Of a stretch of DNA of 64,000 nt, positions 48,151 through 62,466 are shown one piece after another. The DNA is taken from assembly GCA_944548615.1 (NCBI GenBank), contig OX155954.1, positions 2,709,335-2,773,334 on the forward strand. The letters are read 5' to 3'. Source of the stretch: Micropterix aruncella. Taxonomy: Eukaryota; Arthropoda; Insecta; Lepidoptera; Micropterigidae. Under the pieces are notes generated by a model that ran no database searches, was not told where the DNA came from, and was given only the letters and a program-made list of their open reading frames with translations. A program made the position numbers and the translations under genes. How positions within the stretch are numbered: the first letter of the stretch is position 1; each line of letters begins with the position of its first letter.

Positions 48151-48889
48151 GAATTATAAAACAAAGAATAAAGTTGTTCGTTAAAACAATGTTCGTTGAA
48201 ACCAAATTCAATTTACTGAAGCTTCGCTACGTGCCCGTTGACGCATGTTTTCTCTATAAACATCCAGTGCTTAAAGATGATTGCGCATTCTGTGGGTCAG
48301 TCAGAGCGGGCTTCACATGATCCGGGCCTATTGTCGTTACGTCGCACGGTGGGTGAAACAGTACTTTGAGCGACTTAGGAACCAACTTTGTGTTTTCACT
48401 GCTTTCTGTATGGCGATGGATAGACCTTATTAACCTTAACAATAATTGACCTTTGTTATTTTTTCCTAAACTTTATACTTTAGGCAGAAAAAAATATTTT
48501 CACATTTTTGGTATGGGACGGATCAAAAAGAACTGAATGTCTGCTTTGTTCTGATAGATCCCTCCTCTAAACCTTTTTTCTTAATCATTGTCTTTCTACT
48601 GTACTTCTGCATATTGAACGTGTACACAAAAATGCCACCTTGCCAGATGAATGGATCTGAAAAATATAAAAAATACTTATTTCATACCATATATATTGTT
48701 TTATCTTAGTAAGTAAAACTACTTAACACAAAACATTTCATCAAAACTAACAAAAGTAGATTTTGAATGTAATACATAACTAAAAAAATCCCTTATTTAC
48801 TAATGTTATCTGGATTAAATATTTTGTTACGATGTGATTCGTTATTAATCTATGAATTGCAATTATTATTGCAAGGAGTTATTTATAGG
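48151..48889. other. intron 1 sequence, no element recognised
   Basis: AT-rich; nothing supported. Confidence 0.3.
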
Positions 48890-49185
48890 TAAAGGAGTAA
48901 TTTTCGGAATGTACTCTATTAGACCTTTCATTTAACACTAACACGTATATTTATGTTAATTTATTGAAATTTGGACATTTGGACATTTTGGCAAATACTT
49001 ACTTGATATTTGGACAGTTCAGGTAACCTATAATACTCGGGATGACCTAACGATTCTAACAATACCACACACTTCTGAATCGGTTTAAGCGTTTAGAAGT
49101 TATGATGGAATATACAAACGGAAAACATGCGTAAATTAACCGTGAACTCATTACACTCCTTTTTTATTGGCAGTCGTGTAATAAA
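48890..49185 (-). repeat. dispersed repeat family E copy
   Basis: Contains 'atactcgggatgacctaacg', 'aatcggtttaagcgtttaga' and the terminal GGCAGTCGTGT (49171). Confidence 0.65.
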
Positions 49186-49721
49186 TTGACCCATTTACAA
49201 AACCGACGCAGAAAAAGTTTAAATTTCTTCACTAGTGCAATAAGGCGAAGGACTGTATTTTGAGCATATTATTATTTGCTCGTTTCGACACAGTTTCCTC
49301 TACGACTTCCTCGTGCGAGATCAGGTTTCGGTGTTAAAAATAGTCGTGGCTTTTAAAATTCACTTTCGTTTCGCGTCGTACGTGCCTGCTTTTGAAATTA
49401 GCGCTTACGTTTTTCTTCCGTATACCCATAAATATTTAATGAGCGCTTGGATGGACACTCGACAGAAGGTTGACTGTTTACGCGTTTTGAAAATTTAAGA
49501 CCGCGAATACATACAACATTCTGCGATGAATAATTCTAAACGATCTCTTCTGAACTACATGACATATATTAGTACAAACCCTTGGCATATTATTAGACAG
49601 TGCGTGCATTTCAATAATGATTTCCTTTCCAATGTCCGTACACTTTTAAATAATGTTTTATTTTTAGTGTTTATGGTTATTTATTGAATTATCTTGTGAT
49701 GTATGTAGATAATTTGCTTGT

Positions 49722-49969
49722 TTGTACTCTTTATTGTGAAATTTCACAATGGGTGGGTTTATTGTCAAATGACAATCTATTACAACCAACCGTAATATGA
49801 GGCGTTTATTTGTAAATGTACGCGTATCTTGTTTTTGATTTCGAACAACAGAATTAAAAATGCAATTCCTTTAATTTTATCCCAACGGAAAATGGTGACC
49901 CAGCCGGGAATCGAACCTGAGACTATACAATGTAAGATCAGGCGATCTAACTAATATGCCACCGGGCCG
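49722..49969 (-). repeat. tRNA-derived SINE, copy 4
   Basis: Complete body and head; the head (49899-49968) reads 'ccagccgggaatcgaacctg' on the plus strand, one change from the B-box consensus. Located in intron 1. Confidence 0.85.
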
Positions 49970-50385
49970 TGCAAACACATAATAAACACATTTACGCATT
50001 GTATTTATAAGAGACGGATACAAAATAACAAAATCATTTAATAAAATAACAAAATGTTTGACTTTTCGTCAGAACTACATTGAGTCTTCATGGGGAGAAT
50101 GTTGGAGGTAAGATTGTTTCTCATCACATTCAATAAGAATAAAGAATAAAGATAGTCAAGACAACTGTAAAAATTCGATATTGTCAAAATCCTTCATGCT
50201 ATAAATTGAGTTTTGAAATAAAATACACTGTACCTTTTTTTAACAGCGAACTTTCAATACCGAAACATAATTTTTCAAAAATAACTTTTCTGGTGTTGAA
50301 ATTGACACATCGCATGTTTATGAAATTAGTTTCTTGGAACGCTAATTTTTCATAAATGTAGGTAGGTATATCTGGTATTTAAAAA

Positions 50386-50620
50386 AATATTTTTAAGTAA
50401 ACAAATGGTATTTATAACTCCAATATATTAGAAACATATTGGGAATGAAAAAACGTGACGGACTGCTTGAAAAGTCAATATTAGGAAAAACTTCGTCAAA
50501 ATATTCCATACATATTTTTGAGTAAACAAATGACATATTTTATAACTTCAATATATTAGGATCGCGTTGGGAATGAAAAAACGTGATCGACCGCCTTAAG
50601 TTTCTTGAATAGTCAATATA
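50386..50620. repeat. diverged tandem duplication, about 125-bp unit
   Basis: Two successive units share 'tgggaatgaaaaaacgtga' (about 50439 and 50569) and 'agtaaacaaatg' (about 50395 and 50521). Confidence 0.55.
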
Positions 50621-52065
50621 AGCAAATGCTTATGCTTGACGGTCAAGATTAGACATTGTTTGTCCGGAAATTCGGGTCGGTTGATGTGAGGACATCCCCA
50701 TATGCAAGGTGTGAATATTATTTTTTGTCAACGCATTTTCCCTATCTCTTGTATTTTGATATGATGCAAATAACAATAAATAGGAGAAATGTATGTCCTT
50801 TTTGGGACTTTCTCTGAATTTTGAAGTATTTTTGAGCATCTAAATCTTACGGACATCTTACTTTCAACTTAGGAAAAATGAAGTGGAAAAGATAAAAAGT
50901 TATATTTTAAATGAACTTCTGTATATTATTATTGTCCAACATTTTATATTATTTATTTATTTATTGGTCCTACAAACGTCATCTTCCGACATTTTATATT
51001 TATTTAAATTCAATGATCGTGCTATTTCAATATTTTAATTATAATTACCTATGTTTATTTTTGTTTCAATTACATGTTTTATTTTTATTACATTTTTCTG
51101 TTTTATTTTGATTCTATATGTGTGCACTAGATAAATCATCACCATACATGGAGTGTATCTTAGTACTGGCTACGGCATAGTTAGGCAGACTCTCCAATGT
51201 ATGCAATGTATAGAAAATGTAAGGAAAATTTAAAATATTAAATTGTTAGTATTCTTATTATCTTGACCAGCACCGGAAGACAGATACCAAGAAAGAGCTC
51301 TCGGGAGAAAGGATTCGAAATGAAACTATTCCTCCGAAACGGAGCAAAGGGTATAACAGTGATATTATTGCTCTTGTAAACGCTGACTGTTGACATGGAA
51401 CTATATGATCGCTTGTCCGCCTACGATATCTCAAGCCATCATCGATCGGTATGGTCGCCGCTTCGGGCGGGTTCGCTCGCCTTCGGGTTTTATCAATGCG
51501 CCCACACATCAATAGCTCGCGTCATCTTAACTGCAGATACCTACTCATAAATTAAAGATATAATAATATGTATTACAAAACCACAAATAAAAATATGATA
51601 AAGCCCCAAACGTCAACTGTCAAAATCCATAGAAATCAAATTCCCGAATAGAGTTCAGCGGTTGTGCCGACTCGACTTCAAAGCCCCGGAAGCGTCAAAA
51701 TGGCGGCTTCCTGCGCGATGTTATTTAGAGGTTATTATTATCCAGCTTCAACACAATGCGCGCTTGTTCGCCGCAATTAAAAGATTAACGAAAGCGAAAA
51801 TCCTCTCATGATATAGTTTGCGAAATAAACGCGTTGCGGCGGCGTTTAGTTATTATCCACTTCCATACGATGGATGTGTAACTGCTTGCATACCACAGTA
51901 ATCAATTGAAAATAATTTCTTTTTCATTCAATCCGACATTTGAAGGGTTACGGGGAATAACGATCAATGTTTTTTTTAATGTGATAATAGTGCCATCTTA
52001 TTAATGGTTCCCAAACTAATTAAAGCATGAATCGATTTTTGAATGATTGAATATAGTATTAAGGG
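50621..52065. other. intron 1 sequence; partly low-repeat
   Basis: 51640-51960 is less AT-rich, contains no repeat known from elsewhere in the window, and has several ATTA/TAAT homeodomain-like cores. The rest is AT-rich filler. Confidence 0.3.
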
Positions 52066-52088
52066 AGGAGGAAAGAGTTACGCGAAAG

Positions 52089-52127
52089 AATGATCAAGGT
52101 CCTCGCGATGACGGTGGACCTTGATCA
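52089..52127. repeat. 12-bp perfect hairpin
   Basis: TGATCAAGGTCC (about 52090) and GGACCTTGATCA (about 52115) flank a 13-base loop. A diverged tandem pair of about 85 bp containing GTAAAATGTATTTTTT follows at 52249-52390. Confidence 0.55.
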
Positions 52128-52759
52128 TCCTTTCCTGTAGGGTCCAGAGGCGGAATACCTCGATGACCCTCCCGTTGACGCTGAGGAGGAACTGTGATGT
52201 GAAATACTGATCAAGGCCAATGACTATTCCACGTTTTCGCTTTTTTCTGAGGTATAATTAAAGTAAAATGTATTTTTTATAGAAACTCAAGTATTTATTA
52301 TTAAATTATTCTTATATTATAATTTCGGCCTTGTCCTGAGGTGTAATTTGAGTAAAATGTATTTTTTTTACAAACTCAAATATATTTTTGGTTTACAGAC
52401 AAAATATATTTTTTCTTGCTAAAACAGAAATTTTTAAAAATGGAATTACCAAAAATTGGAAAAGTTGACATTGATCATTATTTCACATAGGTCTTCATTC
52501 ATTTTAGACTAGATACTAGTATATACCTATATTAAATTAATATATTATAAATATTATTTCTGTATTTATTATTAGGGATGCGTTCTTTTTATAATGCGCA
52601 ACTACAAAAGCGCATAGGTACGTTTTAAATAGATTTTACTCAAGCGATTTGTTCTCTGGTTGTTTTCAAAATGACTGATTCAATTTAAGGCCGCATTGAA
52701 ACGACAGCATTCGCAGAAACTGCATTTGAATGAATTTAGTTCTAATGTCCTAAATTTAT

Positions 52760-52935
52760 TATTATTTTATGTATTTCAAACATAACGTAAAATGTGGAAA
52801 TACATAAAATGATCATACCACGTAATTGCGCGAAGTAAACGACGACCCACATTTACATGACCATGACCAGCGCATAGGTACCTAACTAGACCGAATATAG
52901 GCTGTATCTGGGCTTACGAGATATTGTCTGACTTG
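52760..52935 (-). repeat. dispersed repeat F, copy 2
   Basis: Matches 1243-1400 in order, including 'catgaccatgaccagcgcat' and 'ggctgtatctgggcttacga'. Confidence 0.5.
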
Positions 52936-53041
52936 GGTGAAGAGCATAACTGACGTAGGTACACATATACATACATAGATACATACATAAATAAATATAA
53001 TGATTTAATATTATAGTATTCCTCATATATTTTATATTAGA

Positions 53042-53595
53042 CTAGCTGGCCCGTGCCCACTTCGTTGGGCGGTAAAACTTTGTACTTGTGATGAAATTAT
53101 GAGTGTGGTTGGGTTAGTACTGAGTGCTATGATTTATTTCCTAACTGCCAAAAGATGGGTTATATTTATACTGCATATGTATGAATGTTTTTGCATGCCA
53201 ATTGGACTATATTACCGTTATTTGTGAATGTCTTCTTGTGAGTGTCTTATTTGTGAGTGTCTTATATCTTCAACCATTTATGCAGTAAAAGGGAAATTAT
53301 ATGCAGCATATATGCAGGAAATTATATGCAGTAAATTATATGCGGTAGACTGACAACCGCGATAGTCTTCGATTTTATATTATAGGAAACGTATTCGTTC
53401 AACCGCTTACTCTCCGACTTACTTTGCAAATCCGACTACCGCGAAAAAGGTTTTCCATTTTCGGATTAATATATAGCCTATGGCACTCACAAGTAACGTG
53501 GCTTTCTATTGGTAAAAGAATTTTTTAAATCGGTTAAGTAGATCCAGAGATTACTTCCTACAACATCACAAACTTTACCTCTTTATTAGTATAGA
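53042..53595 (-). mobile_element. Helitron-like element, same family as 37738-38519
   Basis: On the minus strand it starts TCTATACTAATAAAGAGG (at 53595) and ends with the hairpin GCCCAACGAAGTGGGC and CTAG (at 53042), followed by T. It shares the 'gtgagtgtctt' tandem units and the 'aatctctggatctact' block with the other copy but is about 230 bp shorter, so internal deletions have occurred. Confidence 0.85.
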
Positions 53596-53826
53596 ATATA
53601 TTAAATTATATTTATTATATTATATCATATTACATAGTACGCATAATAGAATTAAATTCAGTTCAATTCTGATGCCATTTTAGACTAAAAGAAGTCGCAA
53701 AATTTCACTTTGTATAAATAAAATTTTTGTATAGAAATTTAGATAAAACGCGTTTTTCCAGTGTTAAAATTGTCAATGGAACCAGCCTTTTTACCTACCT
53801 GGCCCGTTATCTGATTTTAAGAGGAA

Positions 53827-54468
53827 GCCTGGTTTAGAAAGCAAAAAAAACATGTTGTTCATGTTTTTTTTAACATAAAGTTGAAATCTGATCATGACTC
53901 TTTTATATCAGTTTGATTAACATTTGAAAAATAGTTTTTTTTTTGCAGTAGTAAAAAAAAATATTTTTGCGGTATTGAATTGCAAAAGTTTCTACCGCTG
54001 CAGAAATTACGGTATCTGTTTGCGCCGGCAATGGCGAGCGTAATTTTGCATGGAACAAAAAGAGGAAATTAAGGTACTAATTTTTACATGTGTATATTCT
54101 AGATGAACTAAAAAAAAACAAAAACCTATTATTGTTATCTGTTTTCAAGGATTTAAAAAAATTTCATCGATTTTCGGCCCAAAATTTTGTGTTTAACTAG
54201 TTAAAAAAAGATATTAAAACATATTTTTTTTTTTAGTATATATAGAAGGGAATTTAATATTAAATTAATCACCAGCGCAGAACAGAAAAATATGGTTTGG
54301 AGAAAAACGCGTTTAAAGTTTTCTCTTAACGAGCAGCAGCATTTTACTCTTAAAGCAATCTGCAACTATCAGCGATTTCAGAGGTAATAGTTTCATGAAT
54401 AGATTTCAACTTTTAGTGAAGGAAAAAAAAACATGAAAAAAATGTTTTTTTGGCCGTCTAAACCAGGC
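53827..54468. mobile_element. MITE-like element with inverted ends
   Basis: Inverted ends GCCTGGTTTAGA/TCTAAACCAGGC are followed on both sides by A/T homopolymers around CATGTTTTTTT and AAAAAAACATG, giving imperfect TIRs of about 45 bp. No convincing target duplication. The interior has no ORF. Confidence 0.6.
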
Positions 54469-54519
54469 CGCGTTGGAACGACAGCATTCGCAGAAACTCC
54501 CTCTGAATAGGTTAAGTTC

Positions 54520-55189
54520 TATCGTAAAGCGATTCTCTCGATTCTCTTACTCGAGCCAGATTGTACAATGTGAAAACTCTTTCCAGACTCAGTTGCGAAC
54601 ACTTTCCGCGCGTACGTGACGACAAACTGCTATTCAACGTCACCGTTAATCTCAACTAATTGCTCCAGAGGCGGTAGTCAGTGTTACTGTTACGGCAGCC
54701 TTAATGCGATTTATTATACTAATAGCTTCAATGGTGTCACTCTTCCGCGTGCAGTTACGATGCACTCGCCTACTTAAAATCCGTTTACTCTCTTGTATGT
54801 TTGAGAGCCTGGCCTAACTCCAATTAGATTCTGAAATACATTCGAGAGCAATGAATCCGGGCCACCAACATAGACTTTAATATCTTGGAAAATAAGAAAG
54901 TAAGATTATTCAAATATATAGCGTTTTATAGACAATTTTATACTACTGGAATAAAACCAATAAAACTTCTTTGTTGCAGTAAGTGATGCCATCAAAAAGG
55001 CTAAAATAAAAATAAATATATTTTTGAAAATCGAACTGCGAACTCACTGCATTTGTTTTTACTTTTGTTTCTCTTTGGTTGCGTCACCCCAAGACTTTCC
55101 CGGAAATTAGACTAAACACGCATATACGGTATATAATAATAGCAAATGAATTTTTGAATCATAGCTCTTATTATTTTATTATTATTACA
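54520..55189. other. intron 1 sequence, low-repeat patch
   Basis: 54520-54860 is unique within the window and less AT-rich than the flanks, without ORF or transposon ends. A short M1 fragment ('aatcatagctcttattattt') lies at about 55160. Confidence 0.3.
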
Positions 55190-56445
55190 AAAAAGGAGTG
55201 TGATGAGTTCAGGTTTCATCTATGTATGTATGTTTTCCGTTTCTTTTTCCATGATAACTTCTAAACGCTTGAGCCGATTTGGAAGTGTGCGGCATTGTTA
55301 GAATCGTTATGTCATCCCGAGTGGCATAACGTACCTTAACTGACCAAATATCAAGTAAGTAGTTGTCTAAATGTCCAAATGTCAATAAATTAACATAAAT
55401 ATATCGTGTTTGGTGTCAAATGAAAGGTTTGATCGAGCATATTCTGGAAATATACATTTATATATATAATAATAATAATAAAAGCCTTTATTCGCTGACC
55501 GTAATGTACAATTTTGCCTTATGTGATAAAACAATATATTATTTTATTAATTTTTAATGTATTTTTTAAATAAGGTATCATATTCTTCAGCAGCCAGTTT
55601 TTTGGTCAGGTTGTCCTTCAACATAGGCCTCCCCCATTTTCTTCCATTCATCTCTATCCCAAGCTAACCTTCTCCATCCTTTCGGTAAGTCATCTTCCCA
55701 TCTTTTAATTTGACGTCTTTTTTGTCTTTTCCCATTTCTAGGATACCATTCCATTACGTCCTTCGTCCATTTTTCTTTGTTGGTTCTCATGATGTGACCA
55801 GTCCAGTTCCATTTTAGTTTTCTAATTTTGTTTAAAACATCGTTCACCTTTGTTGTTTTCCTTATTTTTGAGGTCGTCCACCTGTCCTGTAGCCTTATGT
55901 TTAGCATGCTTCGCTCCATGTTTCGTTGGCATACTATAAGTTTTTGGTTGTTTTTGTTCGTGGCAGGCCAAGTATGACACCCGTAAGTAAGAAGTATGGG
56001 AGAATGCATGTATTATAAAGTTTACTTTTTATTGACATTGGTATCGTTTAATCTTTAACTATCTCTTTTAGTGACCAGTACCGTTTCCAAGTGTTGCTTA
56101 TTCTTCTATCGATTTCTTTTGAGTATTGGTCTTTTATTGATATTATCTGTCCAAAATATATATATTCATCTACATATTCCATAATCTCTTGTCCTATTTG
56201 TATGTCTTCCTTTAATGCATTCGTCATTACTTTGGTCTTCGTTGGATTCATGGATAGACCTGCTTTTCTGCTTTCGTGATCTAGTTGTTGTAACATAGTT
56301 TGTAATATGTCTGGTCTCTGTGGTTTATCTATATAGAGAAACCACAAATCTTTAATATAAAACTGTAATTAAAATAATTAGAAATACAATACTTTACATT
56401 CTGCAACGGCAGTCGTGTCTTTTATTCTTTTTAATATGTTTACTT
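55190..56445 (+). repeat. repeat family E copy, split by an RTE-like LINE
   Basis: The left part (55190-55460) holds 'gttatgtcatcccgagtggc' and 'gtgtcaaatgaaaggtttga'. The right part (56333-56445) holds the end with 'caacggcagtcgtgtctttt'. The order equals the uninterrupted copy at 8.74-9.40 kb. Confidence 0.65.
55467..56347 (-). pseudogene. RTE-like LINE, C-terminal fragment
   Basis: The minus strand first encodes the region after the YxDD box (SRKAGLSMNPTKTKVM, then 'VDEYIYFGQIIS'). After a frame change it encodes the C-terminus: LLTYGCHTW, KLIVCQRNMERSMLNIRLQD, KLKWNWTGHIMR and RRQIKRWEDDLPKGWRRLAW, ending near 55587. A 3' tail of (TTA) units follows to about 55467. The endonuclease and RT catalytic core are missing. 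It sits inside a family E repeat. Confidence 0.85.
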
Positions 56446-56450
56446 GTTAA

Positions 56451-56849
56451 TTACACACTTTAATGTTCAGACAGGCTTATTAGTTTATCTAGATAGAATG
56501 CCATCTACTGATGACATTATATCTCTTCGTATTATTATTCATTATAATGGTATCATTTCTGTTATGTTATCACCCCCTGTAAAAAAAAAATATGGTATCT
56601 ACTAGTAATTAAATGATATTATTGTTATCATTGGTTAAATAATTGCGTTTTTATAATCAATCAGTCCTTTATAAAAAACATTATCAATCTTTCAAACATA
56701 TTAAACTAATTGTTAAACTATTATTACTAAATTGCCGTTTTGTTTGGTTTGGCAGTCAATGCTATCAGCGCCACCTGCATTTCGCCGTCTCGGAACGGTT
56801 GCCAAATCTAATGGAGTTGCGCAATCTAATACCATATATAATCAATGTT
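56451..56849 (-). repeat. MITE M1, partial copy
   Basis: Has the internal blocks 'ttataatcaatcagtccttt' and 'caatgctatcagcgccacct' and the terminal repeat ending 'gcgcaatctaatacc' plus ATAATCAATG. The other end is missing. Confidence 0.75.
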
Positions 56850-57189
56850 GCTTTTCCGTGTAGTTTTTCAAAGGTATCCAAGAGAAATTTAAGTAATTCG
56901 GAAGTTATTCTCGAATCGATGGATAATCCGCTTGCTCTCATCGGATCGCGGATCACAAAACGTTCGCCATTGTTCGACAGAGCCGATCGTGCAACCGACT
57001 GTTGTTTTTGTAACTATCGTCACTTCCAAACGTCCGCGTTTATTCTACTTTCACTGAAAGTTATAAATTTCTGCGTTTTGCTTGAACTGCTCTGCTTTAG
57101 TATAACAAAGTCGATTAGATCTGTACATATTTCTAACGGTCCCGTGCAGCTTGGGCCATATGACCTGCTCGTTACCTTGGGTTGGCTCA

Positions 57190-57799
57190 ATTCACGGTTT
57201 AACTCCCATACAGTAGCCTCCTTGAAGAGAGTCTAACGTGCAAAGGACTTTGTGATCCTTGGTCACGGCTGTGACGTGGACAGGTGGGATCCGATCCTCT
57301 GGGGGAAGACCTCAGGCTTAAGCATCGTGCGCCGATAGCCAATTGCCTGTGCATTCCGGCGAATAAACGGTGGGGGGGGGGGGAGGTTAAATTATCAGAC
57401 AGACGCTGGGTGGTTGTTGACCTGATATCAGCTACTCTTGAAACGACCGTTGGCCACCCGATCCCCTGTGAAGTTGTCGGGCGCTACGGTCCGCGATAAA
57501 TTCGAACTGAATTACCGCTAGCATCAGGTAGAGGCAGCGCAGGCGACTACGAACCTGTGACCAGAATGGAGTACAGAGAAATCTGGCCAAATCTGATAGG
57601 TCGACCCGCTGGGTTCACGTCTCAGTGCCTTGCTGTAAGGCGTCGGACTCTCACGGGCATGTTGACGTAGTTGGACGGTGGACTGTGTTGTCCTTAAGTC
57701 CATACGTTCACAAGTTAGTGCGATTGAAACAATGATCTAATATCGTTATAACTTTCTGGGGTGGCGGGTTCGCCCGTGGTAGCTGACAACTCTAAAGTG
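57190..57799 (+). repeat. repeat family C, copy 5
   Basis: Ordered family blocks: 'ggatccgatcctctggggg', 'ggccacccgatcccctgtg', 'gaatggagtacagagaaat', 'ctgtaaggcgtcggactctc' and 'ggtagctgacaactctaaag'. The repeat ends about 25 bp upstream of exon 2, so the branch-point region of intron 1 is repeat-derived. Confidence 0.7.
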
Positions 57800-57824
57800 T
57801 ACATATTTCTTTTATTATTTTCAG

Positions 57825-57986
57825 TTTGTCGGCTTGGGAGGCGTACAGCGAACAGCCAGAGCGCTCGAAGTCCTCGACGCCCGAGGACCTGGAGCACGCT
57901 TGAGAGTAGTCAGGACTGCCTTTCGTTCACAAGAGACCACGTCAACACGATTTCCGCAGAGATTAGATTCCGTTAATCTTCAACAG
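57825..57986 (+). CDS. unnamed gene, exon 2
   Basis: 162-bp internal exon between acceptor TTATTATTTTCAG (ends 57824) and donor GTATGT (57987). Read in phase 0, continuing exon 1, it is open for 54 codons (starts FVGLGG, ends DSVNLQQ) and joins exon 3 in phase 0. The other two frames contain stops, although one of them (from 57826) gives a hydrophilic run before its stop, so the frame rests mainly on consistency with exons 1 and 3. The product is Arg- and Val-rich with no recognised motif. The next element upstream is a family C repeat. Confidence 0.6.
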
Positions 57987-58199
57987 GTATGTTTATTCAG
58001 TGACTTCTCATAAAAAGGAAGAAAAAATCGGTTGTGCACCCCAAGATTTTCTTGGCGAGTAGCCAAGGACTGATTTTATCTGATTATTAACCCATCGGAT
58101 GCCAACAGTGCATATAGGCACTTTGCGTCGTTAAATATATAATATTTAAATATATAATAATTATTATTTATTATATATTTATAATTATTTATTAAAACT
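57987..58199. other. start of intron 2, no element recognised
   Basis: Short AT-rich sequence. Confidence 0.3.
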
Positions 58200-58500
58200 G
58201 CACTACGTTGGGTTTTCGTGGCCAAACAAAATAAATCTTTTATTATTACGCACACGAAACCCACTAGACAACTCCTCAGTAATAATTTGAATGTACCTAG
58301 GATGAAGACGACTTTCGGAGAGCGACACTACTCTTTCATAGCTACAAGACTTTATAATAAATTAAGCAGTGACATAAAAACCAGCCCCAATTGTCATTTG
58401 TTTAAAAGCAAAATAAATAAATGGCTCTTGCAAGAAGAGCGTTTATCTATCCATGCCATGATAGATGTAGTAGAATAAGTTGAAGTTGACTTAACATATA
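58200..58500 (+). pseudogene. CR1-like LINE C-terminal fragment
   Basis: Open to the stop at 58478, reading VPRMKTTFGERHYSFIATRL, YNKLSSDIKTSPNCHLFKSK and INKWLLQEER. This is the C-terminal tail typical of CR1/Jockey-like LINE proteins (Arg-x4-Phe-Gly ... Tyr-Asn-x-Leu). A separate minus-strand retroelement tail with GAATA units starts at about 58525. Located in intron 2. Confidence 0.65.
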
Positions 58501-58719
58501 TTGTGTTTATATGTATGTATGTAGAATAGAATAGAATAACTTTATTGTGCTATAAAAACATAACCTAATGAATATTACGCTGGTTTTATAAAAAAGACAA
58601 TTTATGCACAAATGGCGGACTTATCGCTATAGCGATATCTTACAGTCAACCATTGTATGTGTGTATATGTGTATTCTAATGTGTTTAGTATTTCTATTTC
58701 CTATATAATATTGTAATTT

Positions 58720-58901
<182 letters not shown>

Positions 58902-58956
58902 AAATATTTGATAGTTTTGTGTATATATTCTTTTTAGAATTGATCAATAAGATGAT

Positions 58957-60659
<1,703 letters not shown>

Positions 60660-62349
60660 ATAACGGACTTGGGAAGCAATAACGCACTACGATCGCCATC
60701 ACTCCTATCAAAATCTACAAAGCGCCACGATCGACCTGTAAGCATAAGCGAACTCGAATCTTCCAGCAGCGTCGACGAGGTGCCCTACAAAGTAACCGAA
60801 CCAGACGACGACAAAGAATCAGTAACGAACGACGTCACTGCAAACTGGAACAACAAACAAAACACTTCAGACTGGAGGCACTCCTCAATATTCAAAAATT
60901 CCTTACAATCAATCGGGGAACAGTCGATCAACTCCAGCATAAGCTCAGAACTAGACGGGAAGGGGATATTTTCAGATATAGATAACTTTATAATCAAACC
61001 TAGTCTCCTGCGCCTACCGTCTATGAACGCGGAACAGTCCCTCAAGGAAATCAGAGGCAAAATCAGAGAACTCTCACTCGGAACGTCCTCTTCAAATGAA
61101 GACTCCGAATCGCCAAAGGAAGAATCTTCTAAAGTGCGCTCGTTTATACATAAAATGGAAGGAAAAGCTATCACGAACGGAACTCATAGTTTAGAAAAAA
61201 GATTATCGAACCCGCGGCGCAATGATGACGATTGGTACTTAAGGAGGAAATCGTACGGTTTCGAAAATATGGCCAGTCCTCAAATTGAAAATCCTACGAC
61301 GATAAACATTCAGAAAGACAGCTTAGAGTCCTCCACTGATAGTGGTATAAGCCGTTCGATTGAAATCACAGAGACACCAGTGGACAGCTATTACAATAGA
61401 ACTAATCATAAACAAAAATCTCCCACCGAAGACGAAGACTACAATTCCTTTCAAGATTGGCTAACAACGCATAAAAAAACACCGAATTTCGTTTTCGAGA
61501 AAATCTTAAAAGTTTCAGACGATTCAGACGACGCACTAAAGCGCCATTCTATCGCTATAGACAACTTCGACAGAAGTCTAAGTTTGAAGTCGGTGCTCGA
61601 GCCTAGAAAGACTTCTTTTAAACCTCCGAAAAATTCGTTCAATTACTTGACGAATGGAGTACAAAACGGGGACGAGGCGAACGAAAGACGCAACAAAAAA
61701 GTTGGATTTTGCAAAACGGAACTACACATTGCTACAGAATCAGGACAAGTTGATATTGTGGAGACCGACGACAAACCGCCCCCGTCGAACAACTTCAGAA
61801 GAAGGCGACGAAATGGGCCATTTATCACAGAAAATTCGGATGAACTCCTAGTGTTAACCTTTGGAACTCCAGACCTATTAACTCTAGAATCGGACTTCAA
61901 GGATTGCGACTTAAAAATCAATTACGCCACAGAAACCGAAGTCGTGAAGTCGTCCTCCAATGTGGTGTCACCGGATTGGATTCCGAACGAAAATGACAGT
62001 CAACCGAAAGGAATCCTTAAAAACAAACCGATTAAACCAAAACCGTACCACTTGGGCGCCGACAGGGAATTAGGAAACGGCGGCTTTGAAACTAACCACG
62101 AACAAAACTTGTGGGGGATTAAATTGAAGCCAGTCGATCGATCGCCAGTTTCGAAACATTGGAAAACAACTTTCGAGCACGAGAAAAAGTTTGACGATTC
62201 GCGAGAAGCTGATTTGTATTTAGAAGACTCGAGAGAATGCGATGAAATTGAAGATAGTTTGCCCACTCTGTCTTCGTGTGCTGTTGTCGCTAGGATCCAA
62301 AATGTTCAAAAACAGAACTACGTTGAATCTACTGCCTCCGTAGACACAG
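60660..62349 (+). CDS. unnamed gene, exon 3 (large coding exon)
   Basis: 1690-bp exon after acceptor TTTTTTTGTAATTTCAG, open from its first base (phase 0) and ending at ACAG before donor GTAGTA in phase 1: 563 codons. The protein is hydrophilic, rich in Ser, Asp, Glu, Lys and Asn, without signal peptide, membrane segment or known fold, so probably disordered. Distinct blocks that may be conserved: [17 protein letters not shown] with a following [12 protein letters not shown] (about 61697-61815), [19 protein letters not shown] (about 61825-61885), and [14 protein letters not shown] (about 62002-62045). The last resembles short docking motifs of cytoskeletal or phosphatase-binding adaptors, but that is speculation. 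If the splice were missed, translation would stop 13 codons later. Confidence 0.88.
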
Positions 62350-62466
62350 GTAGTATTTCCTTTCGATTTACGTATCTTAAATAAATAATTAATGTGATTT
62401 TTGACTGAAGTATAATAAAATAAGTTATTATTATTTTTATTTATTTGACTTTTTATTCATTCACAG

